6,283 nucleotides of DNA, taken from NCBI GenBank assembly GCA_027296525.1, contig JAPUJA010000086.1:1-6283 (forward strand), written 5' to 3'. The notes below the pieces were generated by a model. It did no database searches, had not been told where the DNA came from, and worked only from the letters and a program-made list of their open reading frames with translations. The position numbers and the translations under genes are program-made. This DNA comes from Pseudomonadota bacterium (GTDB lineage: Bacteria > Pseudomonadota > Alphaproteobacteria > UBA828 > JAPUJA01). The first letter of the stretch is position 1, and every line of letters begins with the position of its first letter. Shown in pieces: positions 1-5,045 of this stretch.

Positions 1-1214
1 GGATCGAGCGCGAACACCGCCGGCGTCGAGCGCGGCACGGGGACATAGGCCTCCTGCTCCTCGACCGGGACCGTGGCGCGCCGGGTCGTGCGCCACAGGC
101 CGAAGAGGGCGATGGCGATGCCGACGGCGGCGGTAAACAGAAACAGGCCGGACGCGTTCGCGAGCTCGAGCGCCTGGCCGGCGATGAGCGGGCCGATCGC
201 GGCGCCGACGGCGAAGGCGAGCAGCATGCCACTCGAGACGGAAACGAAATCGTCTGTTTCTTCGAGGAAATCGGCCGAGTGGGCGAGGCAGAGGGGATAG
301 AGCGTGAAGCTCGCGCCCCCGAAGGCCGCGAGCAGGAGGAGCAGCAGCTCGAATCCCATGCCGCCGAGCACGGCGATCGCGAGGCTGGCGGCCGCGAGCG
401 CGGTGGCGACGGCGATGATTACGATCCGCCGGCCGACGCGATCGGCGATCACCCCGATCGGCCACTGAAGGGCGAGCCCGCCCAAGATCGTGAGCGCCAT
501 CATGAAGGCGATCTCGCGCGTGTCGAGCCCGAGGGATTGGCCGAACACCGGGGTCAGCCCGTAGAAGGAGCCAAGCACGAGGCCGGCGCCGAAGTTGCCG
601 ACGACGGCCAAGGGCGAGACCGCGATCAGATCGCCGAGCGAGCGTCGCTTGGGAACCTTGAGCGCGGGCGCGCTGACACGGCTCAAGGCCACGGGCACGA
701 TGCTGAGCGCGAGCATCATGGCGCCGAGCTCGAAGAGTGCGCTGCCTTTTATGTCGTAGAGGTTCAAGAGAAGCTGCCCGCCGCCGAGCGCGCCGTAATA
801 GAGGATCATGTAGGAGGCGAGCACCCGGCCCCGCCAGGGGTTCGGCGAGGCGGCGTTCAACCAGGATTCGATCGACATGACGAGGCCCGCGAAAGACGCG
901 CCGTAGAGGAAGCGTAAGGGGCCCCAGGCGGCGGGTTCGACGGCCAGCGGCAGCGCCAGGGTCGCCGCCGCGAGCATCGCCGCGAAGCCGGCGAAGGCGC
1001 GTATATGGCCGACCCGACGGATGAGAACCGGGCAGGCGAGCGCGCCGGCGACGAGCCCGCCGAAGAAACCGGCCACGACGATGCCGACGGTGAAGGGCGC
1101 GAATCCATCCGCGGCGAGCCTGAGCGGAACCAGCGTGCCCAGCATGCCGTGGCCGAGACCGAGAATGCCGACGGCGAGAAGAAGCGCGCCGAGCGGTGCG
1201 AGGATGGCAAGCAT
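1..1214 (-). CDS. MFS transporter, YcaD-like (3' end beyond window)
   Basis: Inner-membrane secondary carrier of the major facilitator superfamily; substrate not predictable. I translated the minus strand from the ATG at 1214-1212: 404 codons stay open to the left edge, so the C-terminus is missing. An in-frame TAA lies 8 codons upstream of this ATG, so it is the earliest ATG; no strong Shine-Dalgarno is visible. The protein is a run of hydrophobic segments. Landmarks are SIESWLN near residues 114-120, RGRVLASYMILYYG at 128-141, GSFYGLTPVFGQ at 215-226, QWPIGVIADRVGRR at 250-263 (the MFS loop motif between TM8 and TM9) and FTLYPLCLAH at 303-312. These match remembered E. coli YcaD landmarks (AAYMMVYY, GSLYGLMPLY, QWPIGRLADKFGR, FTLYPVAMA). 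Twelve helices are probably complete by about residue 375, followed by a polar tail longer than that of YcaD (382 aa). It is divergent from the CheR-like gene, with a 144-bp gap. The family is firm; the function is open. Confidence 0.9.
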   Translation of the reverse strand, partial: MLAILAPLGALLLAVGILGLGHGMLGTLVPLRLAADGFAPFTVGIVVAGFFGGLVAGALACPVLIRRVGHIRAFAGFAAMLAAATLALPLAVEPAAWGPLRFLYGASFAGLVMSIESWLNAASPNPWRGRVLASYMILYYGALGGGQLLLNLYDIKGSALFELGAMMLALSIVPVALSRVSAPALKVPKRRSLGDLIAVSPLAVVGNFGAGLVLGSFYGLTPVFGQSLGLDTREIAFMMALTILGGLALQWPIGVIADRVGRRIVIIAVATALAAASLAIAVLGGMGFELLLLLLAAFGGASFTLYPLCLAHSADFLEETDDFVSVSSGMLLAFAVGAAIGPLIAGQALELANASGLFLFTAAVGIAIALFGLWRTTRRATVPVEEQEAYVPVPRSTPAVFALD

Positions 1215-1358
1215 CGAAAAGCTTTATCGCCTGGTCACGCGACAGTTGCGGGGACTCCGGAATCGCTAACTACGCGCCGCACGGCTACAGTCAACAGATT
1301 TCTCGCGCCGTGAGGTCGGCGGCGCGGCCTTCTTGCAAGAGGGGATCGGTGCGGGACG
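1215..1358. other. Divergent intergenic region between MFS and CheR-like genes
   Basis: This 144-bp gap must hold the 5' control regions of both divergent genes. I see no convincing -35/-10 pair on either strand and no strong inverted repeat. Ahead of the CheR-like ATG at 1359 there is a purine-rich AGAGGGG at 1338-1344, somewhat far from the start (14 nt), and a closer but weaker GCGGGA at 1351-1356. Confidence 0.4.
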
Positions 1359-2174
1359 ATGAAGGATACCGACTGCATCGACTTCCTGCAGTGGGCCTTG
1401 CCGCGGCTCCATCTCCGCTGGCGGGGCTTTCGCCGCGTTCGTCGGCAGGTCTGCAAACGCATTTCGCGGCGCATGGCTGAGCTCGGCTTGACGGACGCGT
1501 CGTCCTACCGGGACTATCTCGAATGTCACGATGACGAATGGGCGCGTCTCGATGGCCTTTGCTGGATCTCGATCTCGCGTTTCTACCGCGACCGCGGGGT
1601 CTATGATTTTCTGGGTCAAGAGGTTCTGCCCGCCCTGATCGCGAATCGTCACCGGGGGGCAAGAGAGCTGTGGGCCTGGAGCGTGGGATGCGCCTCCGGC
1701 GAGGAGCCCTACGGCCTGGCGCTCGTCTGGCATTTCGTCCTCGGGCCCGCGCATCCCAACCTCGATCTTCGGATCGTCGCGACGGATGTCGATCCCGTCC
1801 TGCTCGAGCGCGCCCGGCGCGCCTGTTATCCGCAAGGCACCCTCAAGGAGCTTCCGCTCGTCTGGCGTGATCGGGCGTTCGAAGAGAGGAACGGGCGGCT
1901 CTGCCTTCGCGCGGTGTTTCGTGGGGCCGTGAGGTTTCGCCGCCAGGACCTCCGCCTCGCCCGGCCGAAGGAGGGATTCGACCTCGTGCTCTGCCGCAAT
2001 CTCGCCTTCACCTATTTCGAGGAGGGCGTGCAACGCAAGATCCTCGAGCGGATCGGCGGCGCGCTTCGCCCCGGCGGCGCGCTCGTCCTCGGCCGTCATG
2101 AGCGCCTGCCGGAAGGGGCGGCCGGTTTTGCGCCCTGGAGCGCGGGCCATCGTGTCTATCGCCGGGCGGCGTGA
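1359..2174 (+). CDS. CheR-type SAM-dependent methyltransferase (orphan)
   Basis: A 271-aa protein with the architecture of CheR, the cytoplasmic enzyme that methylates glutamates on chemoreceptors using S-adenosylmethionine. Visible in order: a helical N-terminal region (FLQWALPRL near residues 9-17, then a basic stretch); the CheR-like signature RFYRD at 74-78 (FFRD in many CheRs); SAM motif I, WSVGCASGEEPYGLAL, at 107-122; the acidic strand ATDVDP at 141-146; the substrate-side motif FDLVLCRNLAFTYF at 207-220; and LRPGGALVLGRHERLP at 236-251. The length is close to E. coli CheR (286 aa) and the protein ends naturally at VYRRAA. Classical CheRs read CRNV-(L/M)-IYF with GHSE, so CRNLAFTYF and GRHE mark a divergent subfamily. 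No CheA, CheW, CheB, CheY or receptor gene is in the window, so a chemotaxis role is not supported by context. The target may be another protein or even a small molecule. Fold confident, role uncertain. Confidence 0.88.
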   Translation: MKDTDCIDFLQWALPRLHLRWRGFRRVRRQVCKRISRRMAELGLTDASSYRDYLECHDDEWARLDGLCWISISRFYRDRGVYDFLGQEVLPALIANRHRGARELWAWSVGCASGEEPYGLALVWHFVLGPAHPNLDLRIVATDVDPVLLERARRACYPQGTLKELPLVWRDRAFEERNGRLCLRAVFRGAVRFRRQDLRLARPKEGFDLVLCRNLAFTYFEEGVQRKILERIGGALRPGGALVLGRHERLPEGAAGFAPWSAGHRVYRRAA

Positions 2175-2384
2175 GATGGGATCGAGCGGCGGTCCGGTGA
2201 CAAGCGAGCGGCGCTGGCGGAAGGGCGCTCCCGCTTCACCGTCGAGCGGGTGAGCGCGCATCTCCTGACCAACGCCTGGGTGATCGAACGCTTCGGTCTC
2301 GCACGCGTCACGGTCGAGGACGGCGTGCCCGCTCTGGTCACGGTCGAGGGAGCCGGGCTTTTCGCGAAAGGCGGCGCGCCCTAG
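2175..2384 (+). pseudogene. Coding-like in-frame stretch after the CheR-like stop (possible gene remnant)
   Basis: Immediately after the TGA at 2172-2174 the same frame stays open for 69 codons to a TAG at 2382-2384. Third positions are about 84% G/C by my count, like the real genes here, and the peptide has a plausible protein-like middle (RFTVERVSAHLLTNAWVIER, then FGLARVTVEDGVPALV). There is no ATG in this frame; the only conventional starts are GTG at 2250 and GTG at 2280, which would give 44 or 34 residues. I do not recognise the product. The pattern VER..A..L...F...RVTVE faintly recalls the C-terminal half of dihydroneopterin aldolase (FolB), but I would not name it on that. It could be the 3' remnant of a decayed gene, a very small GTG-initiated gene, or chance openness in GC-rich DNA. 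Its stop overlaps the nitronate monooxygenase stop through the palindrome CTAG at 2381-2384. Confidence 0.3.
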
Positions 2385-3334
2385 GAGGGTTTCTGCGCAA
2401 GCCGCTCGAGCGCCTCGCGCACGATCCGCTCGACGATTTGGCCCGCGGGCTCGAGCTCGTGGATCAGGTCGACGGCTTCGCCTGCGAAGACCACCGTGGC
2501 GGCGGCGTCACCCTCCCTCACCGCGCGTTTGTAACGCTCGCGCTCCCGCTCGATGTTTTCGGCAAGCTCGTCTTCGTGACCGTGCCAGCGCTCGAGAAAA
2601 TCGTTGCGGACCGCCCGGCCCGTGTAGACGTTCGGCCAGTCGTGCCCGCGCACGAGGTCGAAGACGGTGGTACGCGCGGTCTCATCGCCCGTGGCCTGCG
2701 TAATACGCTCTTTGGCCGCGTCCAGCCCGAGGGCTTCGGGCGTGGCGTAAAACCGCGTGCCGACGAGCACGCCGGCCGCCCCCAGCATGAGGGCCGCCGC
2801 CAGGCCCCGCCCGTCCGCGATGCCGCCCGCCGCGAGCACGGGAATGGGGCGCACCGCGTCGGCCACGGCGGGGATGAGGGCGAAGCTCCCCCGGCTCGCG
2901 CCGTGCCCGCCGGCCTCCGCCCCTTGGGCGACGACGATGTCGGCGCCACATTGGGCCGCCTCGCGCGCCTGGCGCACGGTCTGGACCTGGCAGATGAGCT
3001 TCGCGCCCGCGCCCTTGATCTTGGCGGCGAAGGGCGCCGGATCGCCGAACGAGAGCATCACTGCGGCGGGCTCGCGCGCCAAAACCAGATCGAGGAGCTC
3101 AGGCTTTCGTGCCAGGTTCCAGGTGATGAAGCCCGTGCCCACGCGCGCGTTGCCCGCCGCGTCGAACTCGTGCTCGATCCACTCCGCATCGCCATAGCCC
3201 GTCGCGATAAGGCCGAGGCCACCGGCGGCCGTGACGGCCTGAGCCAGCGCGCCGCCCGAGACGCCGCCCATGGGCGCGAGCACGATCGGGTAGCGGATGT
3301 CGAGCAGCTCGGTGATTGGGGTGCGGAGTTCCAT
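2381..3334 (-). CDS. Nitronate monooxygenase-type FMN oxidoreductase (NPD / 2-nitropropane dioxygenase family)
   Basis: A 317-aa cytosolic TIM-barrel flavoenzyme. Well-studied members oxidise alkyl nitronates such as propionate 3-nitronate to carbonyl compounds and nitrite using O2 and FMN. Many family members have unknown substrates, and a few are enoyl-ACP reductases (FabK) or other FMN enzymes. Visible features: the N-terminal RYPIVLAPMGGVSGG at residues 14-28, typical of the family's first FMN-contacting strand and loop; IVVAQGAEAGGHGA at 133-146, with the expected catalytic-base histidine at 144; VLAAGGIADGRGLAAALMLGAAGVLVGTRF at about 166-195, the glycine-rich FMN-phosphate loops. The C-terminal part (about 230-317) is helical and charged. 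The ATG at 3332-3334 gives the usual N-terminus (MELRTPITELLDIRYPIVLAPM); no strong ribosome binding site is seen. It converges on the CheR-like gene and diverges from the amidohydrolase, with a 140-bp gap. Family confident; nitronate as the actual substrate is an inference. Confidence 0.92.
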   Translation of the reverse strand: MELRTPITELLDIRYPIVLAPMGGVSGGALAQAVTAAGGLGLIATGYGDAEWIEHEFDAAGNARVGTGFITWNLARKPELLDLVLAREPAAVMLSFGDPAPFAAKIKGAGAKLICQVQTVRQAREAAQCGADIVVAQGAEAGGHGASRGSFALIPAVADAVRPIPVLAAGGIADGRGLAAALMLGAAGVLVGTRFYATPEALGLDAAKERITQATGDETARTTVFDLVRGHDWPNVYTGRAVRNDFLERWHGHEDELAENIERERERYKRAVREGDAAATVVFAGEAVDLIHELEPAGQIVERIVREALERLAQKPS

Positions 3335-3474
3335 GACCGTGCCCGAAGGATTGCGCCGCGAGGTTACACGAAGGCGCTCTGGTCTGTCCGGTCGTTTCTC
3401 CGGGACGGCGTGGACAATATCGCGCCGTTGCTCCCGGTGTCCGGTTCGGGGATCATCGGGAGAGCGATTGGGAA
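3335..3474. other. Divergent intergenic region between NMO and amidohydrolase
   Basis: This 140-bp gap carries the upstream regions of both divergent genes. On the plus strand a weak sigma70-like pair is possible: TTGCTC at 3428-3433 and GATCAT at 3451-3456 with a 17-nt spacer, matching 3/6 and 4/6 consensus positions. If used, transcription would begin near 3463, leaving a short leader. No operator-like dyad stands out and no promoter is evident on the minus strand. Confidence 0.3.
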
Positions 3475-4752
3475 ATGGAGGAAGTGGTGAGCGGGGAAGG
3501 CGCGGCGGGGGCGGAAGGCTCGTGGGATCTGGTCATCGAGGGCGCCCGGCTGCTCGATGGTGACGGGTCCGTCGAGATCGCGGTCAAGGCCGGCAAGATC
3601 GCGGCTTTCGTGCCGTGGGTCGAAGGTGACGCGGCGCGCCGCGTCGAGGCCAGGGGCGGGCTCGTGACCCCCTCCTTCACCGAGCCGCATTTTCATCTCG
3701 ACAAGTGTTTGAGCCGCGATCTCTTGGGCGCGACGAAGCCGAGCGAGGCCTTCGCGCGGGCGCGCGAGGTCAAGAGCCAGTTCACGGTCGAGGACGTCGA
3801 GGAGCGGGCGTCCAAGGCGCTCGCGCTCGCGATCGCAAACGGGATCGGGCATTTGCGCGCGATGGTCGATGTCGATTTCGCGACCAAGCTCATTTCCCTG
3901 GAAGGCGTCTTGCGCGCGCGGGAACGCTACGGCCATGCGATCGAGGTCGAGATCGCGGCCTTTCCCCAGGAAGGAATCGTGACCGATCCCGAGGCGCCCG
4001 CGCTGCTTAAGACGGCGCTCGAGATGGGCGCGGACCTCCTGGGGGGCTTGCCGGAGTTCGAGAACTCGCTCGAAGATCAACAGAGCCATATCGACACGCT
4101 CTTCGACATCGCCGAGGCCGAGGGCGTCGCAATCGACATCCATTGCGACTACATGGACGATCCCAAACTCAAGACCCTCGAGATGCTCGTGGACACGATG
4201 GTGACACGTCGGTTCGAGCATGGCGTCATCGCCAATCACTGCAACGCGCTCGCCCTCTATCCGGACGACGAGGCCAAGCGCGTGATCGACAAGGTGAAGA
4301 ACGCCGGCATCGACGTCGTGGTGCTGCCGGTCGCGAACTTGCAGATGCTGGGAGGGGCGAAGCGCACGCCCTATAACCGCGGCTCCTCGCGCGTCAAGGA
4401 GCTCTTGGATGCCGGCGTCAACGTCGCGGCGGGGAGCGACAACATGTACGACATCTGGTACCGCTTCAACCGCATGGACCCGCTCGAGCTCGCCTTCATC
4501 ACCTGCCTGAGCGCGGGCATGAAGACCGATGTCGAGGTGCAGACGGCCTTCGAGATGGTGACGAGCCGCGCGGCCCGCGCCGTCGGCCGGAAGGCGGGTG
4601 AGATGCGCGTGGGCGCGCCCGCGGACCTGGTGATCCACGAGCCCGCGACCCTGGTCGATCTCATTCGCAACCCGCCGGGCCGGCGGCTTCATCTGAAGGG
4701 CGGCAAGGAGGTCGGCGGCCTCGAGGGCAGCCACTGGGCCGCCGAGGGATGA
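3475..4752 (+). CDS. Amidohydrolase, cytosine deaminase (CodA)-like, with altered catalytic position
   Basis: A 425-aa cytosolic metal-dependent hydrolase of the amidohydrolase superfamily, closest in motif order to cytosine deaminase / N-isopropylammelide amidohydrolase-type enzymes that hydrolyse cyclic amidines and amides. Residues 17-65 form the N-terminal beta-sandwich (DLVIEGARLLDGDG). Then come EPHFHLDK at 70-77 (metal ligands His72 and His74), LRAMVDVD at 127-134, AFPQEGI at 162-168 (Gln165 matches the substrate-binding Gln of CodA), DIHCDYMDD at 221-229 (metal ligand His223), ANHCNAL at 253-259 (His255), LPVANLQMLGG at 284-294 and AAGSDNMYDIWY at 318-329 (metal ligand Asp322). The residue three after His223, Glu217 in E. 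coli CodA (HCDE), is Tyr226 here, so plain cytosine deamination is doubtful. The C-terminal part returns to the sandwich (GAPADLVIHEP at 380-390). The start could be GTG 3487. It lies 277 bp upstream of hyuA on the same strand, which suggests a shared catabolic theme. Family sure, substrate unknown. Confidence 0.93.
   Translation: MEEVVSGEGAAGAEGSWDLVIEGARLLDGDGSVEIAVKAGKIAAFVPWVEGDAARRVEARGGLVTPSFTEPHFHLDKCLSRDLLGATKPSEAFARAREVKSQFTVEDVEERASKALALAIANGIGHLRAMVDVDFATKLISLEGVLRARERYGHAIEVEIAAFPQEGIVTDPEAPALLKTALEMGADLLGGLPEFENSLEDQQSHIDTLFDIAEAEGVAIDIHCDYMDDPKLKTLEMLVDTMVTRRFEHGVIANHCNALALYPDDEAKRVIDKVKNAGIDVVVLPVANLQMLGGAKRTPYNRGSSRVKELLDAGVNVAAGSDNMYDIWYRFNRMDPLELAFITCLSAGMKTDVEVQTAFEMVTSRAARAVGRKAGEMRVGAPADLVIHEPATLVDLIRNPPGRRLHLKGGKEVGGLEGSHWAAEG
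3477..3481 (+). promoter_or_regulatory. Shine-Dalgarno GGAGG that may fix the amidohydrolase start at GTG 3487
   Basis: GGAGG at 3477-3481 lies inside the first codons of the longest reading (ATG 3475) and 5 nt before an in-frame GTG at 3487-3489. This is normal spacing, whereas the ATG at 3475 has only a weaker GGGAGAG about 10 nt upstream. The true start may therefore be GTG 3487, shortening the protein by four residues without touching the domain. Confidence 0.5.
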
Positions 4753-4780
4753 GGGCGTCCGGGCCTTGACGGCCGGGCGC

Positions 4781-4849
4781 GGGGGCCACCCTCGGTGGGG
4801 GCCACCCTCGGTGGGGGCCACCCTCGGCGGGGGTCCCCCTCGGCGGGGG
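4781..4849. repeat. 16-bp tandem repeat, four copies plus a partial fifth
   Basis: The unit GGGGGCCACCCTCGGT occurs at 4781-4796 and 4797-4812, with one change at 4813-4828 (final C) and a more diverged copy at 4829-4844 (GGGGGTCCCCCTCGGC). A trailing GGGGG follows at 4845-4849. Each junction can fold: CCACC-CTC-GGTGG at 4786-4798 and 4802-4814, or alternatively GGTGG-GGG-CCACC at 4794-4806. The last copy forms CCCCC-TCGGC-GGGGG at 4835-4849. The 16-bp period is not a multiple of three and the array begins 28 bp after the amidohydrolase stop, so it is noncoding. It may act as a 3' structure of that mRNA or simply be a variable-number repeat. Confidence 0.9.
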
Positions 4850-4913
4850 CAAGGGTGATTATATAAGAGTGTCGGGAAAGGGTTTCACCCGGGCACGCCA
4901 AAGCGAGGCTTTC

Positions 4914-4964
4914 CGCGTCCTTGGGCCTTTGGGATCGGCTTGACAAGAGCGCGTCCTTGGCCTT
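4914..4964. repeat. Spaced direct repeat CGCGTCCTTGG(G)CCTT
   Basis: CGCGTCCTTGGGCCTT at 4914-4929 recurs as CGCGTCCTTGGCCTT at 4950-4964, identical except for one missing G. The starts are 36 bp apart. The second copy fills most of the spacer of the candidate hyuA promoter. It could be a pair of regulator binding sites or a small local duplication. Confidence 0.6.
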
Positions 4965-4969
4965 AAACT
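4940..4969 (+). promoter_or_regulatory. Candidate sigma70-type promoter for hyuA
   Basis: A perfect -35 consensus, TTGACA, lies at 4940-4945. An 18-nt spacer leads to TAAACT at 4964-4969 (4/6 match to TATAAT); TTAAAC one base earlier gives 17 nt but a 3/6 match. Transcription would start near 4976, about 54 nt before the hyuA ATG. The perfect -35 and the sharp fall in G/C right after it make this the best promoter in the window, though the -10 is imperfect. Confidence 0.55.
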
Positions 4970-4976
4970 TCTAAAA

Positions 4977-5045
4977 ATGAATAATATATCCTATATACGG
5001 ATAAATATATCCATGAAGGGGTATCGGGGATGGCTCTCCGGATAG
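4977..5045 (+). CDS. Possible 22-codon leader ORF overlapping hyuA start
   Basis: An ATG at 4977 opens a 22-codon frame ending with TAG at 5043-5045, 16 bp past the first base of hyuA. The first half reads MNNISYIRINIS and uses ATA for all four isoleucines, a codon expected to be rare in this GC-rich genome. A second in-frame ATG is at 5013. No Shine-Dalgarno precedes 4977, but the predicted transcription start of the upstream promoter falls almost on it, so it could be leaderless. It may equally be an accident of the AT-rich island. Confidence 0.2.
   Translation: MNNISYIRINISMKGYRGWLSG
4984..5012. promoter_or_regulatory. AT-rich dyad cluster (putative operator) in hyuA leader
   Basis: ATATATCC occurs at 4984-4991 and again at 5005-5012, exactly 21 bp apart (about two helical turns). 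An inverted GGATA at 4999-5003 lies between them. This gives two overlapping dyads: TATCC-N7-GGATA (4987-5003) and GGATA-N4-TATCC (4999-5012). The cluster lies just downstream of the predicted transcription start and directly before the ribosome binding site, where a repressor or RNA-level switch would act. No regulator family is assigned. Confidence 0.45.
5015..5021 (+). promoter_or_regulatory. Ribosome binding site of hyuA
   Basis: GAAGGGG at 5015-5021 lies 8 nt before the ATG at 5030, an acceptable Shine-Dalgarno match and spacing. It supports this ATG rather than the out-of-frame ATG at 5013. Confidence 0.55.

Larger units (their letters stand above)
4753..5029. other. Structured intergenic region upstream of hyuA
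   Basis: No protein gene is supported in these 277 bp apart from a possible tiny leader ORF. In order it holds a G/C-rich 16-bp tandem repeat (4781-4849), a short segment with weak hairpins such as AAAGC-GAG-GCTTT at 4900-4912, a spaced direct repeat (4914-4929 and 4950-4964), a candidate promoter (4940-4969) and an AT-rich dyad cluster (4984-5012). No classical terminator with a T-tract follows the amidohydrolase; the tandem repeat is the only strong structure that could end or stabilise its transcript. Confidence 0.6.

Noticed and set aside
279..917. 212-codon plus-strand open frame in the MFS region
   Set aside because: The composition (Glu, Arg, Gly, His-rich) is the antisense image of a hydrophobic membrane protein, and the minus strand reads as a continuous 404-codon YcaD-like carrier.
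2172..2174. TGA as selenocysteine or readthrough codon joining the CheR-like protein to the downstream tail
   Set aside because: The CheR-like protein already ends at its normal family length and no SECIS-like hairpin is evident just after the TGA. A separate remnant is simpler.
1266..2261. 331-codon minus-strand open frame across the CheR-like gene
   Set aside because: It is antisense to a gene with clear CheR motifs. Its translation is rich in Pro, Arg and Ala without recognisable domains, as expected for shadow frames in GC-rich DNA.
2438..3490. 350-codon plus-strand open frame opposite the nitronate monooxygenase
   Set aside because: The minus strand encodes an intact FMN-enzyme with all expected motifs. 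This frame has no recognisable domain and overruns the divergent promoter region and the amidohydrolase start.
3364..4821. 485-codon minus-strand open frame
   Set aside because: It lies opposite the amidohydrolase, whose motifs are unmistakable, and runs into the tandem repeat. It shows no family motif and is a shadow frame.
4900..4912. AAAGC-GAG-GCTTT hairpin as a rho-independent terminator
   Set aside because: The 5-bp stem is weak and is followed by CCGCG rather than a T-run, so it does not meet terminator criteria.
4661..4946. Repetitive Pro/Gly peptides (minus strand) across the tandem repeat, suggesting a repeat protein
   Set aside because: The 16-bp unit is not a multiple of three, so the peptide repeat only arises from shifting frames. 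Nothing upstream supports a gene there.
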